DNA of 64,000 nucleotides from positions 372,001-436,000 of the forward strand of contig NZ_JIBU02000023.1 in NCBI RefSeq assembly GCF_000633595.2, read 5' to 3'. This DNA is from Clostridium drakei (GTDB lineage Bacteria > Bacillota > Clostridia > Clostridiales > Clostridiaceae). A program made the position numbers and the translations under genes. The notes beneath the pieces were generated by a model. It made no database searches. It saw only the letters and a program-made list of their open reading frames with translations, and had not been told where the DNA came from. Positions within the stretch are counted from its first letter, which is position 1. Each line of letters opens with the position of its first letter. This document shows, piece by piece, positions 55,894 to 64,000 of the stretch.

Positions 55894-57471
55894 ATGAAAA
55901 ATTATTTAAGGCTCGAAATAATCTCTAAAGATAGACTTGGAATGGTTTTAGATATTTTAAAGAAACTTTATGAAAATAACATAAGCATTCATTCACTAGA
56001 AGTCTTTCCAAACAAAGTATATATAAAGGTTGAAAATTTACAAGAATTAGCTAAAAAAATAAGTATCATAAAAAAACTACTTAAGATAGACGGTGTCATA
56101 AAGGTACAAGAAGTTGAGCTACTTTCTTATGAAAAAAACGAAAGGAAACTTCTTGCCATTATTGATGCTGTTCAAGATGGTATATTAGCCATAAATCACG
56201 ATGAACAAGTAGAACTTTTTAATAATTATTGTGAAAAAATATTTCACACAAAAAAAGAATGTATAGTTGGAAAAAATGTAAAGCAACTTTTAGGCTATGA
56301 TGAACCTATTATTAATCTTTTAAAAACTGGTAAGGATTATGATAACATTGAAATATTCACAAAAAATACTAAAGGTAATTTTCACTATATTACTTCAGGA
56401 CGCTCTGTAAAGGATGACAATGGACAAACTTTAGCTGCAGTTGCATCTCTAAAAGACATTAATGAAGCTATAGAAATGACAAATGTTATTATCTCCAAAG
56501 AAGACTTAGCTTTTAAAGATATTATAGGAAATAGTGCTTCCATGATAAATATAAGAAAAATATGCATGGCTGTTGCAAATGGTAATTCTACTATACTTCT
56601 TCGTGGTGAAAGCGGCACAGGAAAAGAACTGTTTGCAAAGGCTATACATAAATTAAGTTCAAGATCTAATAAAAACTTTCTTGCTATAAATTGTGCAGCT
56701 CTTCCTGATAATCTTATAGAAAGTGAACTTTTTGGATATGAAAAAGGTAGTTTTACTGGAGCTATTGAAAAAGGTAAGGACGGTTTATTCAAAGCAGCAC
56801 ATAATGGTACTTTATTTCTGGATGAAATTGGTGAATTATCACTTTCTCTTCAAGCAAAGCTTTTAAGGGTTTTACAAGAAGGTACCATAAGAAAAATAGG
56901 TAGTAGTATAGAACAAAAAATAGATGTAAGAATAATTGCAGCAACTAATAGAAATTTGGAAGATATGATTAGTAAAAATACTTTTAGAGAGGATTTATAT
57001 TATAGACTTAATGTAATACCTATATATATCCCTTGCCTTAAGGATAGGATTGAAGATATACCTATGTTAGTTAATTTTTTTATAAAAAACTTGAATAAGC
57101 AAATGGGTAAAAATATAAAAGGTGCTGAAATGGCCTTTATAGAAAAGCTTGTAAATTCTAATTGGCCTGGTAATATACGAGAATTAAAAAATGTTGTAGA
57201 AAGAGCTATGAATCTATGTCACGGAAGTCTTCTCAAAGAAGAAAACTTAATTATGGACTTCGAAAAAAATTCGAATCATAAAATACCATCAGATGACTAT
57301 GAATTCAATTTTAATTTTAAATTAAAAGATGTAGTTGAAGATGCTGAAAAAAAAGCTCTTATTTCAGCTATAAAAAAATATAAAAGTTGCAGAAAAGCTG
57401 CCAAAGCTCTTGGAGTATCTCATACTACTATAATAAATAAATTGAATAAGTACAAAATAGATTTTCATTAA
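55894..57471 (+). CDS. TyrR-like sigma54-dependent activator
   Basis: This 525-residue protein has an ACT domain at residues about 1-75 (LRLEIISKDRLGMVLDILKK), a PAS domain at about 85-190, and an AAA+ domain with Walker A GESGTGKE near 240, the sigma54-contact loop GSFTGA near 290 and Walker B LFLDEIGE near 310. A Fis-type HTH (CRKAAKALGVSHTTIINKL) forms the C-terminus. The intact GSFTGA loop means it should activate sigma54, unlike E. coli TyrR. The start ATG is at 55894. Methionine gamma-lyase lies just downstream. Confidence 0.93.
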   Translation: MKNYLRLEIISKDRLGMVLDILKKLYENNISIHSLEVFPNKVYIKVENLQELAKKISIIKKLLKIDGVIKVQEVELLSYEKNERKLLAIIDAVQDGILAINHDEQVELFNNYCEKIFHTKKECIVGKNVKQLLGYDEPIINLLKTGKDYDNIEIFTKNTKGNFHYITSGRSVKDDNGQTLAAVASLKDINEAIEMTNVIISKEDLAFKDIIGNSASMINIRKICMAVANGNSTILLRGESGTGKELFAKAIHKLSSRSNKNFLAINCAALPDNLIESELFGYEKGSFTGAIEKGKDGLFKAAHNGTLFLDEIGELSLSLQAKLLRVLQEGTIRKIGSSIEQKIDVRIIAATNRNLEDMISKNTFREDLYYRLNVIPIYIPCLKDRIEDIPMLVNFFIKNLNKQMGKNIKGAEMAFIEKLVNSNWPGNIRELKNVVERAMNLCHGSLLKEENLIMDFEKNSNHKIPSDDYEFNFNFKLKDVVEDAEKKALISAIKKYKSCRKAAKALGVSHTTIINKLNKYKIDFH

Positions 57472-57505
57472 ATATTCCATATATTTTTATATAAATTTTT
57501 AAAAC

Positions 57506-57523
57506 TGTAAATATTTTTTTACA
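57506..57523. promoter_or_regulatory. TyrR box 1
   Basis: TGTAAATATTTTTTTACA matches TGTAAA-N6-TTTACA exactly. Confidence 0.8.
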
Positions 57524-57525
57524 AG

Positions 57526-57543
57526 TGTAAATAAAATTTTACA
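57526..57543. promoter_or_regulatory. TyrR box 2
   Basis: TGTAAATAAAATTTTACA is a second exact match, with centre 20 bp from the first, i.e. on the same face of the helix. Confidence 0.8.
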
Positions 57544-57605
57544 CTTTCTAATAAAAAGTGGTTGAAAACATTTACACAATACTGCTAACTCCCTTTCTTT
57601 GATAT

Positions 57606-57621
57606 TGGCACAGAATTTGCT
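57606..57621 (+). promoter_or_regulatory. Sigma54 (-24/-12) promoter of methionine gamma-lyase
   Basis: TGGCACAGAATTTGCT fits TGGCAC-N5-TTGCW exactly, with GG and GC ten bases apart. It lies 47 bp before the start and about 65 bp after the second TyrR box. Confidence 0.9.
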
Positions 57622-57667
57622 TTTATAATTATTGTAAATAAAAACATTTAGGGAGGTTAAAATTCTT

Positions 57668-58870
57668 ATGAAAGATATTAAAAAAATGGGATTTAACACA
57701 TTAGCAATACATGGTGGTCATGTTGGTGATAAACAATTTGGATCTTTAGCTACTCCAATATATCAAACATCAACTTTTATATTTGATTCAGCTGAACAAG
57801 GAGGAAAAAGATTTGCCGGTGAAGAAAACGGTTATATATATTCTAGACTTGGAAATCCAACTTGTTCAGAAGTTGAAGATAAATTAGCTTTATTAGAAGG
57901 TGCTGAGGCTGCTGTATCTACTGCATCTGGTATGGGCGCAATTTCTGCTGCACTTTGGACTGCACTTAAAGCTGGTGATCATGTGGTTGCATCAGATACT
58001 TTATATGGATGCACTTTCGCTCTTTTAAATCATGGTCTTACAAGATTTGGCGTTGATGTAACATTTGTTGATGCAACAAACATTGAAGACATAAAAAAAG
58101 CATTAAAACCAAATACAAAAGTTGTTTATCTTGAAACTCCAGCAAACCCAACATTAAAAATTAATGATATCAAAAAAATATCTACTGTAGCTCATGAAAA
58201 TAATAAGGATTGCCTTGTATTTGTAGATAATACATTCTGTACTCCTTATATACAAAGACCTTTAGAATTAGGTGCTGACGTAGTTGTTCATTCTGCAACT
58301 AAATACTTAAATGGACATGGAGATGTTATCGCTGGATTCGCAGTTGGTAAAAAAGAATTTATAGATCAAGTTAAACTTTTTGGATTAAAAGATATGACTG
58401 GTGCAGTACTTAGTCCTTTTAATGCATACCTTATTATAAGAGGCATGAAAACTTTACCTATAAGAATGGAAAGACATTGCGAAAATGCTGTAAAGGTTGC
58501 TAAATTCTTAGAAGCACATCCTGCTATTTCAAAAGTATATTATCCTGGTCTTGAAAGTTTCGAATATAATGATCTTGCTAAATCTCAAATGAAACTTCCA
58601 GGTGCTATGATTTCCTTTGAATTAAAAGGCGGTGTAGCAGAAGGTGCTCTAGTTATGAATAGTTTAAAGCTAGCAACTCTTGCTGTAAGCTTAGGAGATT
58701 CTGAAACTCTTATTGAACATCCTGCTTCCATGACTCACTCACCATATTCAGCAGAAGAAAGACATGCTGCTGGAATAAGCGATGGTCTTGTAAGATTATC
58801 CGTTGGTCTAGAAGATGCAGAAGACATAATAAGTGATCTAAAACAAGCTCTTGATTTAATAGTAAAATAA
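57668..58870 (+). CDS. mgl: Methionine gamma-lyase
   Basis: The 400-residue Cys/Met metabolism PLP enzyme has [45 protein letters not shown], and the PLP lysine in [18 protein letters not shown] catalytic-tyrosine region YGCTFALL and Cys at TLYGC, typical of Mgl, distinguish it from cystathionine gamma-synthase. It splits methionine to 2-oxobutyrate, methanethiol and ammonia. Regulated by the TyrR-like activator upstream (inference from boxes). The start ATG follows GGGAGG. Confidence 0.92.
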   Translation: MKDIKKMGFNTLAIHGGHVGDKQFGSLATPIYQTSTFIFDSAEQGGKRFAGEENGYIYSRLGNPTCSEVEDKLALLEGAEAAVSTASGMGAISAALWTALKAGDHVVASDTLYGCTFALLNHGLTRFGVDVTFVDATNIEDIKKALKPNTKVVYLETPANPTLKINDIKKISTVAHENNKDCLVFVDNTFCTPYIQRPLELGADVVVHSATKYLNGHGDVIAGFAVGKKEFIDQVKLFGLKDMTGAVLSPFNAYLIIRGMKTLPIRMERHCENAVKVAKFLEAHPAISKVYYPGLESFEYNDLAKSQMKLPGAMISFELKGGVAEGALVMNSLKLATLAVSLGDSETLIEHPASMTHSPYSAEERHAAGISDGLVRLSVGLEDAEDIISDLKQALDLIVK

Positions 58871-58938
58871 ATTTAATGCAGATATCTAAAAACTTAAATT
58901 TTATAAAAACTTATAATAGCACTTTAAATAATCATTAA

Positions 58939-58988
58939 AAATAAGGAATTACTAATAAATATTATATTCATTAGTAATTCCTTATTTT
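58939..58988 (+). terminator. Terminator of mgl
   Basis: AATAAGGAATTACTAAT and its complement form a perfect 17-bp stem with a 13-base loop ending in TTTT on the plus strand. Confidence 0.9.
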
Positions 58989-59060
58989 AGAATTAATTAA
59001 CTGCCTTATCAAGTGATTCTTTATGTAAGTTACTTATCATACTTAATAATTTATGTACTT

Positions 59061-59705
59061 CTATTGCATATTAGATATTATATCATCCATTTCTTCAAAA
59101 GCTTTTTCTATTGCTGCTTCTCTTCCAATTGATGGCATGTCAACCCCTTCAACCATGATTTTATCAAACCTACTTATTCCTAAGAACTTAAATGTATCAT
59201 GAATGTAATTTACTCCATGATTAATTTTACCTGAAAAAATTTTAGGATATACCCCTCCTGAAGATTGTATATACACCATTTTTCTCTCCCTATCATCAAG
59301 TAAACCCTTAACCTTATCAGGAGTTACACTAATAACTTTATTGTTAAGTATAATACAATCAATATAGGTCTTTAACTTGGCTGGAAACATCACACTCCAC
59401 ATAGGCGCCGCAATTACATAAACATCTGCACTTAAGAATTGATCACATAATTCATTTATTCTATCTACCGCTAATTTGTCATCTTGTGACAATGCTTCAT
59501 ATTCCTGACCTGAAACCAATTCTGCCCTACACTTAAAATATTTATAATTCATCTCAGGAATATATTCATTATAAATATCAAGCTCCATTAATTGGTACTC
59601 TGAATATTGTTCTATAAATCGATCAACAAATTCCCTACCTACGGTCTTACTAGTAGACATTTCTTCTGGTTTTGTACTAGCAGTAATATACAATAACTTT
59701 TTCAA
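59061..59705 (-). CDS. azoR: FMN-dependent NADH-azoreductase (AzoR-like flavodoxin fold)
   Basis: A 214-residue flavodoxin-like protein with MKKLLYITASTKPEEMSTSK, VYVIAAPMWSVMFPAKLKTYID and IQSSGGVYP, the AzoR/NQO pattern. It reduces quinones or azo compounds with NADH using bound FMN. The start ATG follows a weak GGAGATGA site. Single gene; convergent with mgl. Confidence 0.9.
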   Translation of the reverse strand: MKKLLYITASTKPEEMSTSKTVGREFVDRFIEQYSEYQLMELDIYNEYIPEMNYKYFKCRAELVSGQEYEALSQDDKLAVDRINELCDQFLSADVYVIAAPMWSVMFPAKLKTYIDCIILNNKVISVTPDKVKGLLDDRERKMVYIQSSGGVYPKIFSGKINHGVNYIHDTFKFLGISRFDKIMVEGVDMPSIGREAAIEKAFEEMDDIISNMQ

Positions 59706-59786
59706 TCAAATCATCTCCTTGAGTTTATATTTATTTTTCACTCAAGGATTGAATTTATGCATTTTCTATAAAAATTTGAAAGTATT

Positions 59787-61646
59787 TTATGTAGATTGAG
59801 AATATATATCTGAAAATTCAATATTAATTCTTTCTATGTTAGTCTCATATATAGAATTTTCTTCACTGGGTTCTTGTTCTGTAATTATTTCCGGAAGTCT
59901 AATAATAAATTCACTTCCTTCTCCTAATTTACTTTTAACTTCAATTGTTCCACCGTGCATTTCTACAAACGACTTAACAAGACATAATCCTATACCCGTT
60001 CCTTCACTGTTTCTCCTTAGAGTTTTATCAACTTGTCCAAATCTTTCAAAAATCATTTTCAGCTTATCTTCAGGTATACCAACACCTGTATCCTTTACAG
60101 AAATAATAATACTGTTTCCTAGATCATTCATATTTACATATATTTTTCCTCCAGAATTAGTAAATTTGATGGAATTGGATAATAAATTAAGAATGATTCT
60201 TTCAATTTTATCTGCATCAAAATTCATTACTTTTTCTTCCACATCAGTATCAAATATAAGATTTATTCCTTTGCTTTCCACATATGATACAACAGATAAA
60301 GTAATATCTTCAACAACACTAACTATGTTATACCTCCCAGCATGAAGTTTCAGAAAACCTGAATCCACCCTAGTTATATCTAATAAATTATTAATCAGCT
60401 TTAAAAGCCTATAACAATTTTGTTTTACCACCTTAAGATACTTATGCTGTTTTTCTATATTTTCTCCTTCATTTTTATTAATATATAAATTTAATACTTG
60501 TACTGCAGAAAATATAACATTTAAAGGAGTTTTCAATTCATGTGATATATTTGAAAAAAATTCCGTTATCATTTTATTGAATTCACGAGTTTCATTTAAT
60601 AATTTTATATTTTCCTCTACATCTTTTTCAAGCTTTTCTACCTGCTTTTCTGAAGTTATGTCACTTAAAATACTCAATATTGTTTGTTTTCCTTCATATA
60701 TAAAATATGTAGAAGTATTTTTCACAATAATTATATCTCCATTACTTTTCATTACCTTCTCTTCAAAAACTAATCTAGTTATTTCTTTATCATATATTTG
60801 TTTGAATTTATTTTTCACATTATTTTTTTCATCATCCGTAATAAAATCAAAAATAGATTTTTCATTTAAATCCTCTGTTCTTGTAAATCCAACTAATTTT
60901 ACAGCACTCTCATTTGTAAATATTACTTTATCATCACGATGAACAAAAATTGCATCTCTTGAATTTTCAATAAGTAAATTGTAACAAGCTTCATTATTTA
61001 AAAGCATTTTTTCCACATACTTACGATGTTTTTCCTGTTTACTTAATTTACTGTTCAATGTTTTAAGCTGCATATCTTTTTGTTTTAAATTTTCCCTTTC
61101 AATTTTAACATAATGTCCTAATGGCCAAGCTGTCAAAATAAAAACTCCAACTAAAATTAAATCATTTTCAAAATATAAATTAACTCCATTAGAAGGTCCA
61201 TAAACTAAATCCATTATCAATATTATTGCAGATGAAATTAAAGCTATGCTCATTCCATAATTCATACCAGATTGTAGAGTTGATGTTATAATTAAAAATA
61301 GAAATAAAAATTTATATTGACTTGTATAACTATTGGATAAGAAAATAGAAAATGAAAATATTATAATAAATACTATGTTCTCTATCATTTGTACTATTTT
61401 CAGATACTTAAGCTTAAATATCTTTATAGAAAAAAATGACCAACCCCAATAAATTAAAAACATTAAGCAAATCGAGAAACCTAATTCAACAATGTAAAAA
61501 CAATTATTATTTTCATTACTAATATTTTTGTTCCCTATAAAAAATTCATTATAAAATACAATTGCACAAAAACATAATGAAACTAATTTTACAATAGACA
61601 CGATATTATATATTTTTTGTTTTCTATTCCTATCAATACTATTCAT
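59787..61646 (-). CDS. PAS-containing membrane sensor histidine kinase
   Basis: A histidine kinase of about 619 residues. Five to six membrane helices occupy residues about 15-190, then a short coiled coil, then a PAS domain at about 225-340 and the HisKA H-box FFSNISHELKTPLNVIFSAV near 365. The HATPase follows with N-box LSNSIKFTNSGG, VKDTGVGIPE and GTGIGLCLVKSF. No response regulator lies next to it. The start is ATG 61646 after GGAAGTG. Placement directly after agrD suggests it may sense the peptide, which is inference. Confidence 0.88.
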   Translation of the reverse strand: MNSIDRNRKQKIYNIVSIVKLVSLCFCAIVFYNEFFIGNKNISNENNNCFYIVELGFSICLMFLIYWGWSFFSIKIFKLKYLKIVQMIENIVFIIIFSFSIFLSNSYTSQYKFLFLFLIITSTLQSGMNYGMSIALISSAIILIMDLVYGPSNGVNLYFENDLILVGVFILTAWPLGHYVKIERENLKQKDMQLKTLNSKLSKQEKHRKYVEKMLLNNEACYNLLIENSRDAIFVHRDDKVIFTNESAVKLVGFTRTEDLNEKSIFDFITDDEKNNVKNKFKQIYDKEITRLVFEEKVMKSNGDIIIVKNTSTYFIYEGKQTILSILSDITSEKQVEKLEKDVEENIKLLNETREFNKMITEFFSNISHELKTPLNVIFSAVQVLNLYINKNEGENIEKQHKYLKVVKQNCYRLLKLINNLLDITRVDSGFLKLHAGRYNIVSVVEDITLSVVSYVESKGINLIFDTDVEEKVMNFDADKIERIILNLLSNSIKFTNSGGKIYVNMNDLGNSIIISVKDTGVGIPEDKLKMIFERFGQVDKTLRRNSEGTGIGLCLVKSFVEMHGGTIEVKSKLGEGSEFIIRLPEIITEQEPSEENSIYETNIERINIEFSDIYSQST

Positions 61647-61681
61647 AATTTTCACTTCCATACATTTTATTATTACATTCT

Positions 61682-61720
61682 AAAAATATAAGGATCAAAA
61701 AACTTGATCCTTATATTTTT
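61682..61720. terminator. 15-bp hairpin between agrD and the kinase gene
   Basis: AAAAATATAAGGATC pairs perfectly with GATCCTTATATTTTT around a nine-base loop. It terminates agr transcripts or attenuates read-through into the kinase. Confidence 0.75.
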
Positions 61721-61725
61721 AAATA

Positions 61726-61863
61726 TTATTTTTCCCTAAGACATTTTGGCTCTTTAGGTTGGTAAAAACTTACTGAACATGCTGATGCCGATGTAGAAAT
61801 TGCAAAAGATTTAAGAACTTTAGCACTTAAATTTACAGCAGCCTTTTTTAAAATTTTTTTCAT
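61726..61863 (-). CDS. agrD: AgrD-like autoinducing peptide precursor
   Basis: A 45-residue peptide: an amphipathic leader MKKILKKAAVNLSAKVLKSF, then ISTSASACSVSFYQPKEPK, then CLREK. The tail ACSVSFYQPKEPKCLREK matches the clostridial AgrD layout: a Cys, four residues of a five-membered thiolactone ring (C-S-V-S-F), then an acidic/proline-rich recognition tail (YQPKEP..LR). An unusual second Cys sits in the tail. The start ATG lies five bases after AGGAAGTG and only four bases after the agrB stop. Confidence 0.9.
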   Translation of the reverse strand: MKKILKKAAVNLSAKVLKSFAISTSASACSVSFYQPKEPKCLREK

Positions 61864-61867
61864 ACGT

Positions 61868-62521
61868 TCACTTCCTTATAAAATTTTTTAAAATATTATC
61901 TATTTTAGTTAATATTTTATTTCCTTCATTTGTGAGTGTAAATGACTGCCAGACAGCACCTACACATATGCACATAATACTATTCAATAAAAATACATCA
62001 CTATATTTAAAGTAAAAAACTAATATTACAAATATGATCATAGTTAAAATATTAAGTATTAATATAGATTTTCTTTTAAAACGTTCTTTAGTTTCCATCT
62101 TAACAATTGGTTTAGCAATACTATCTACAGGAGCAAATTTGTAAACTATACTATATGAGAATATTAAACTTATTACTGATAAAAAAAATATCTCATATAC
62201 ATTAAATTTCCAATATAATCTATGAATAATTAAAGCAAGGCTTACACATACAGTTGTTCCAATAATAGTACATGTACCTGGAGAACTAGCATGAACTCCA
62301 CCAGAATATTTTCTTAATATATTAATAGTAAAAAATACAATAAATACTTCTATTAACATATTAAAAACAATTCCAAATAATACAATCCATAAAATTGACC
62401 ACAAAATCTGTAACAAATTAAAAGCTCCATACGCCATAATTTCTTCATGATCCTTGTCCAATTTTAAACTTTTAGCAATCTTACATCCTATTCTATTTGA
62501 TAAACTCTCAATTAAAAACAT
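61868..62521 (-). CDS. agrB: AgrB-like peptide-processing membrane protease
   Basis: A 217-residue accessory gene regulator B protein with four to five membrane helices and the catalytic dyad in KYSGGVHASSPGTCTIIG, where His and Cys are seven residues apart as in S. aureus AgrB. It cleaves and cyclises AgrD and passes it out. The start is ATG 62521, nine bases after AGAGG; the open frame extends 11 codons upstream. It overlaps the upstream membrane gene by 14 bp. Confidence 0.93.
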   Translation of the reverse strand: MFLIESLSNRIGCKIAKSLKLDKDHEEIMAYGAFNLLQILWSILWIVLFGIVFNMLIEVFIVFFTINILRKYSGGVHASSPGTCTIIGTTVCVSLALIIHRLYWKFNVYEIFFLSVISLIFSYSIVYKFAPVDSIAKPIVKMETKERFKRKSILILNILTMIIFVILVFYFKYSDVFLLNSIMCICVGAVWQSFTLTNEGNKILTKIDNILKNFIRK

Positions 62522-62987
62522 TTTTAGAATCCTCTCTTTTATTTTTAAATACAAATAAGTATAGTAACCAAACTAAACATATAAATAATATTAGAGAAGG
62601 CATCATATATAAAATTTTCATCATTGGATGATTCATCATCACTTGTATATTTATTTTTAAACAATCATTTAATACAAATAAATTTATCCATTCACAAACT
62701 GATAATAATATTATTCCACTTAATATAGAAGATATAGATTCATCAATAGGTATTTTGTTTATTAAAACATTTACTATAATATATATCAATATGCTGATAA
62801 TAGTATGAACTCCAAAATAAATTGGAAGTTTTCTTACTAAATAAGCAATTATTGCAAAAATTATAGTTGATACGAAATAATATTTTTTATTAATTTTTTT
62901 CCCAGAAAACAAATAAGTAAAAAATATTAGCAAAATCGATTCAGGAATAGTTCTTAAGAAAAATTCCAATAAAGTTAATTGTATCAT
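62508..62987 (-). CDS. Agr-associated membrane protein, AgrC-sensor-like
   Basis: A 159-residue protein with about five membrane helices: LLEFFLRTIPESILLIFFTY, YLVRKLPIYFGVHTIISI and SVCEWINLFVL. It looks like the sensor half of an AgrC-type kinase without the catalytic part. It overlaps agrB, so it belongs to the agr operon. A paralog lies upstream. The function (receptor, immunity or export) is unknown. Confidence 0.75.
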   Translation of the reverse strand: MIQLTLLEFFLRTIPESILLIFFTYLFSGKKINKKYYFVSTIIFAIIAYLVRKLPIYFGVHTIISILIYIIVNVLINKIPIDESISSILSGIILLSVCEWINLFVLNDCLKINIQVMMNHPMMKILYMMPSLILFICLVWLLYLFVFKNKREDSKNVFN

Positions 62988-63085
62988 AATATTATTAATC
63001 CTTCCTTATATAGAATTTATAATAATTATAACATTATTTGTACATAAAAGGAACAATACGGTCATATTATAATTAAAAAATTACT

Positions 63086-63130
63086 ATTATCTACATTAAT
63101 TAAAAATAATTTTTAATTAATGTAGATAAT
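63086..63130. terminator. 21-bp perfect palindrome between the two paralogs
   Basis: Arms 63086-63106 and 63110-63130 pair completely around a three-base loop; A/T-rich with T-runs. It probably ends the upstream paralog's transcript. Confidence 0.75.
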
Positions 63131-63214
63131 AACATATAATTTATTTTGTGACTATAACTTGTAATTATAATAAAATATATAAAAATCTTCTTGGTTAAAT
63201 AATATAAAATATAA

Positions 63215-63691
63215 TCATTTCTGCACACTTAAATAAGCCACTCTATGCTTTTTACATGATGTTATGTAAAATAATGCTACTATACCACTAAATAATATTA
63301 ATGAAGGTAAAAAATATAAAACTTTCTTTACTGGATTTAGCGATATTATTTTTATATCAACATTTAGCCAACTTAGTGCAAATAAATTTGTCAGTTCACA
63401 AATTGATAATATTGCAAATTCAATCAATGTACAAAATATTGATTGATTAATGTTTATCTTATTTATAAAAACAGATATTATAGGATAAATTATAGTAAGA
63501 ATAATACTATGAACTCCCAAATGAATTGGAAGAAGTCTTACCAAATAAATAATTATCGCATAAAGAATGCTTGATATAATCAACTTTTTTTTATCAATTA
63601 TCTTTTTTGTAAATAATAAACTTGCAAGGACAAAAACAAACGCTTCTGGAATACCTCTACAAAAAAATTCAAAAATAGATAATTTTATCAT
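63215..63691 (-). CDS. Agr-associated membrane protein paralog
   Basis: A 158-residue paralog of the preceding protein sharing IPE near residue 14, YLVRLLPIHLGVHSII, SICELTNLFAL and PSLILF with it, in the same helix pattern. It is a tandem duplicate separated by 227 bp with its own terminator, so it may be expressed separately. The start ATG follows GGGAGAATG. It lacks a kinase domain. Confidence 0.75.
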   Translation of the reverse strand: MIKLSIFEFFCRGIPEAFVFVLASLLFTKKIIDKKKLIISSILYAIIIYLVRLLPIHLGVHSIILTIIYPIISVFINKININQSIFCTLIEFAILSICELTNLFALSWLNVDIKIISLNPVKKVLYFLPSLILFSGIVALFYITSCKKHRVAYLSVQK

Positions 63692-63859
63692 GTTTAAACA
63701 TTCTCCCTTTAATACAATTTATTGTAATTAAACCATAATATCTACACAAAAGTAATTTTTATCTTTAAGTATATTATTATTATACATAATATTTTTTTAA
63801 TTTGCAAAAAAAAATTAAATCTCATATAAAAATATATGAGATTTAAATTTTTTAAATTT

Positions 63860-64000
<141 letters not shown>

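Noticed and set aside
57535-57590. A third TyrR box before mgl
   Set aside because: TTGAAA and TTTACA are present but the spacing is wrong.

Overview
This 64 kb window is AT-rich, with compact, mostly minus-strand operons. It carries an alpha/beta-type small acid-soluble spore protein, T-box leaders, an agr-type peptide locus, an RNase J, IreB/YqgF/AlaS core order and many TTG/GTG starts after strong GGAGG sites. Together these point to a spore-forming Clostridium (sensu stricto), probably near the C. botulinum group I / C. sporogenes cluster. That species-level guess is inference; no rRNA is present.

Layout. 1-17 kb is a core block read on the minus strand: typA (cut by the window edge), a YlbF-family gene, rnj (RNase J), fur, a DUF1292 gene, ruvX, ireB, alaS with an alanine T-box, a PerM-type exporter, an iscR-iscS-iscU Fe-S operon, a MoxR-ATPase/VWA-metallopeptidase pair with a 22-residue repeat protein, and rarA. 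17-30 kb holds a flavin reductase, a PHP phosphatase that may supply the missing histidinol phosphatase, a chemoreceptor and a complete ten-gene hisZGDBHACFIE operon. 30-37 kb holds a cold-shock gene, an ABC importer/M20 deacylase/PatB-type lyase cassette for sulfur amino acids, and a Crp/Fnr regulator divergent from a ferredoxin gene across a perfect HcpR-like palindrome. 37-45 kb has a glycosyltransferase, a HAD phosphatase, a split ThrE exporter, glyA and a PAP2-type membrane protein.

45-56 kb is the accessory part. It contains an endolysin-like amidase without a signal peptide, two small HTH/membrane-protein modules (one with three copies of an operator palindrome), the spore protein gene, and then an almost 1 kb gene-free stretch. 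That stretch is dominated by two separate, roughly 250-nt, nearly perfect hairpins with a third GC-rich stem between them. Next come a DUF2975 gene broken by one in-frame stop, a truncated YjbQ remnant, and a T-box leader whose antiterminator/terminator half is duplicated in front of a sodium:solute symporter. An iron alcohol dehydrogenase, a YkuK-like gene and a YopX-family gene follow.

56-64 kb holds a TyrR-like sigma54 activator followed by methionine gamma-lyase, whose promoter region shows two perfect TGTAAA-N6-TTTACA boxes and a -24/-12 element. Then come a flavodoxin-type azoreductase, and an agr locus (two paralogous membrane proteins, agrB, an agrD gene of 45 codons, and a PAS histidine kinase). 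The window ends in the 3' end of a glutamate synthase small subunit.

The strongest candidate for something undescribed is the paired giant hairpins at 47962-48213 and 48537-48777. The best-supported new regulatory reading is the TyrR-box/sigma54 control of methionine gamma-lyase.
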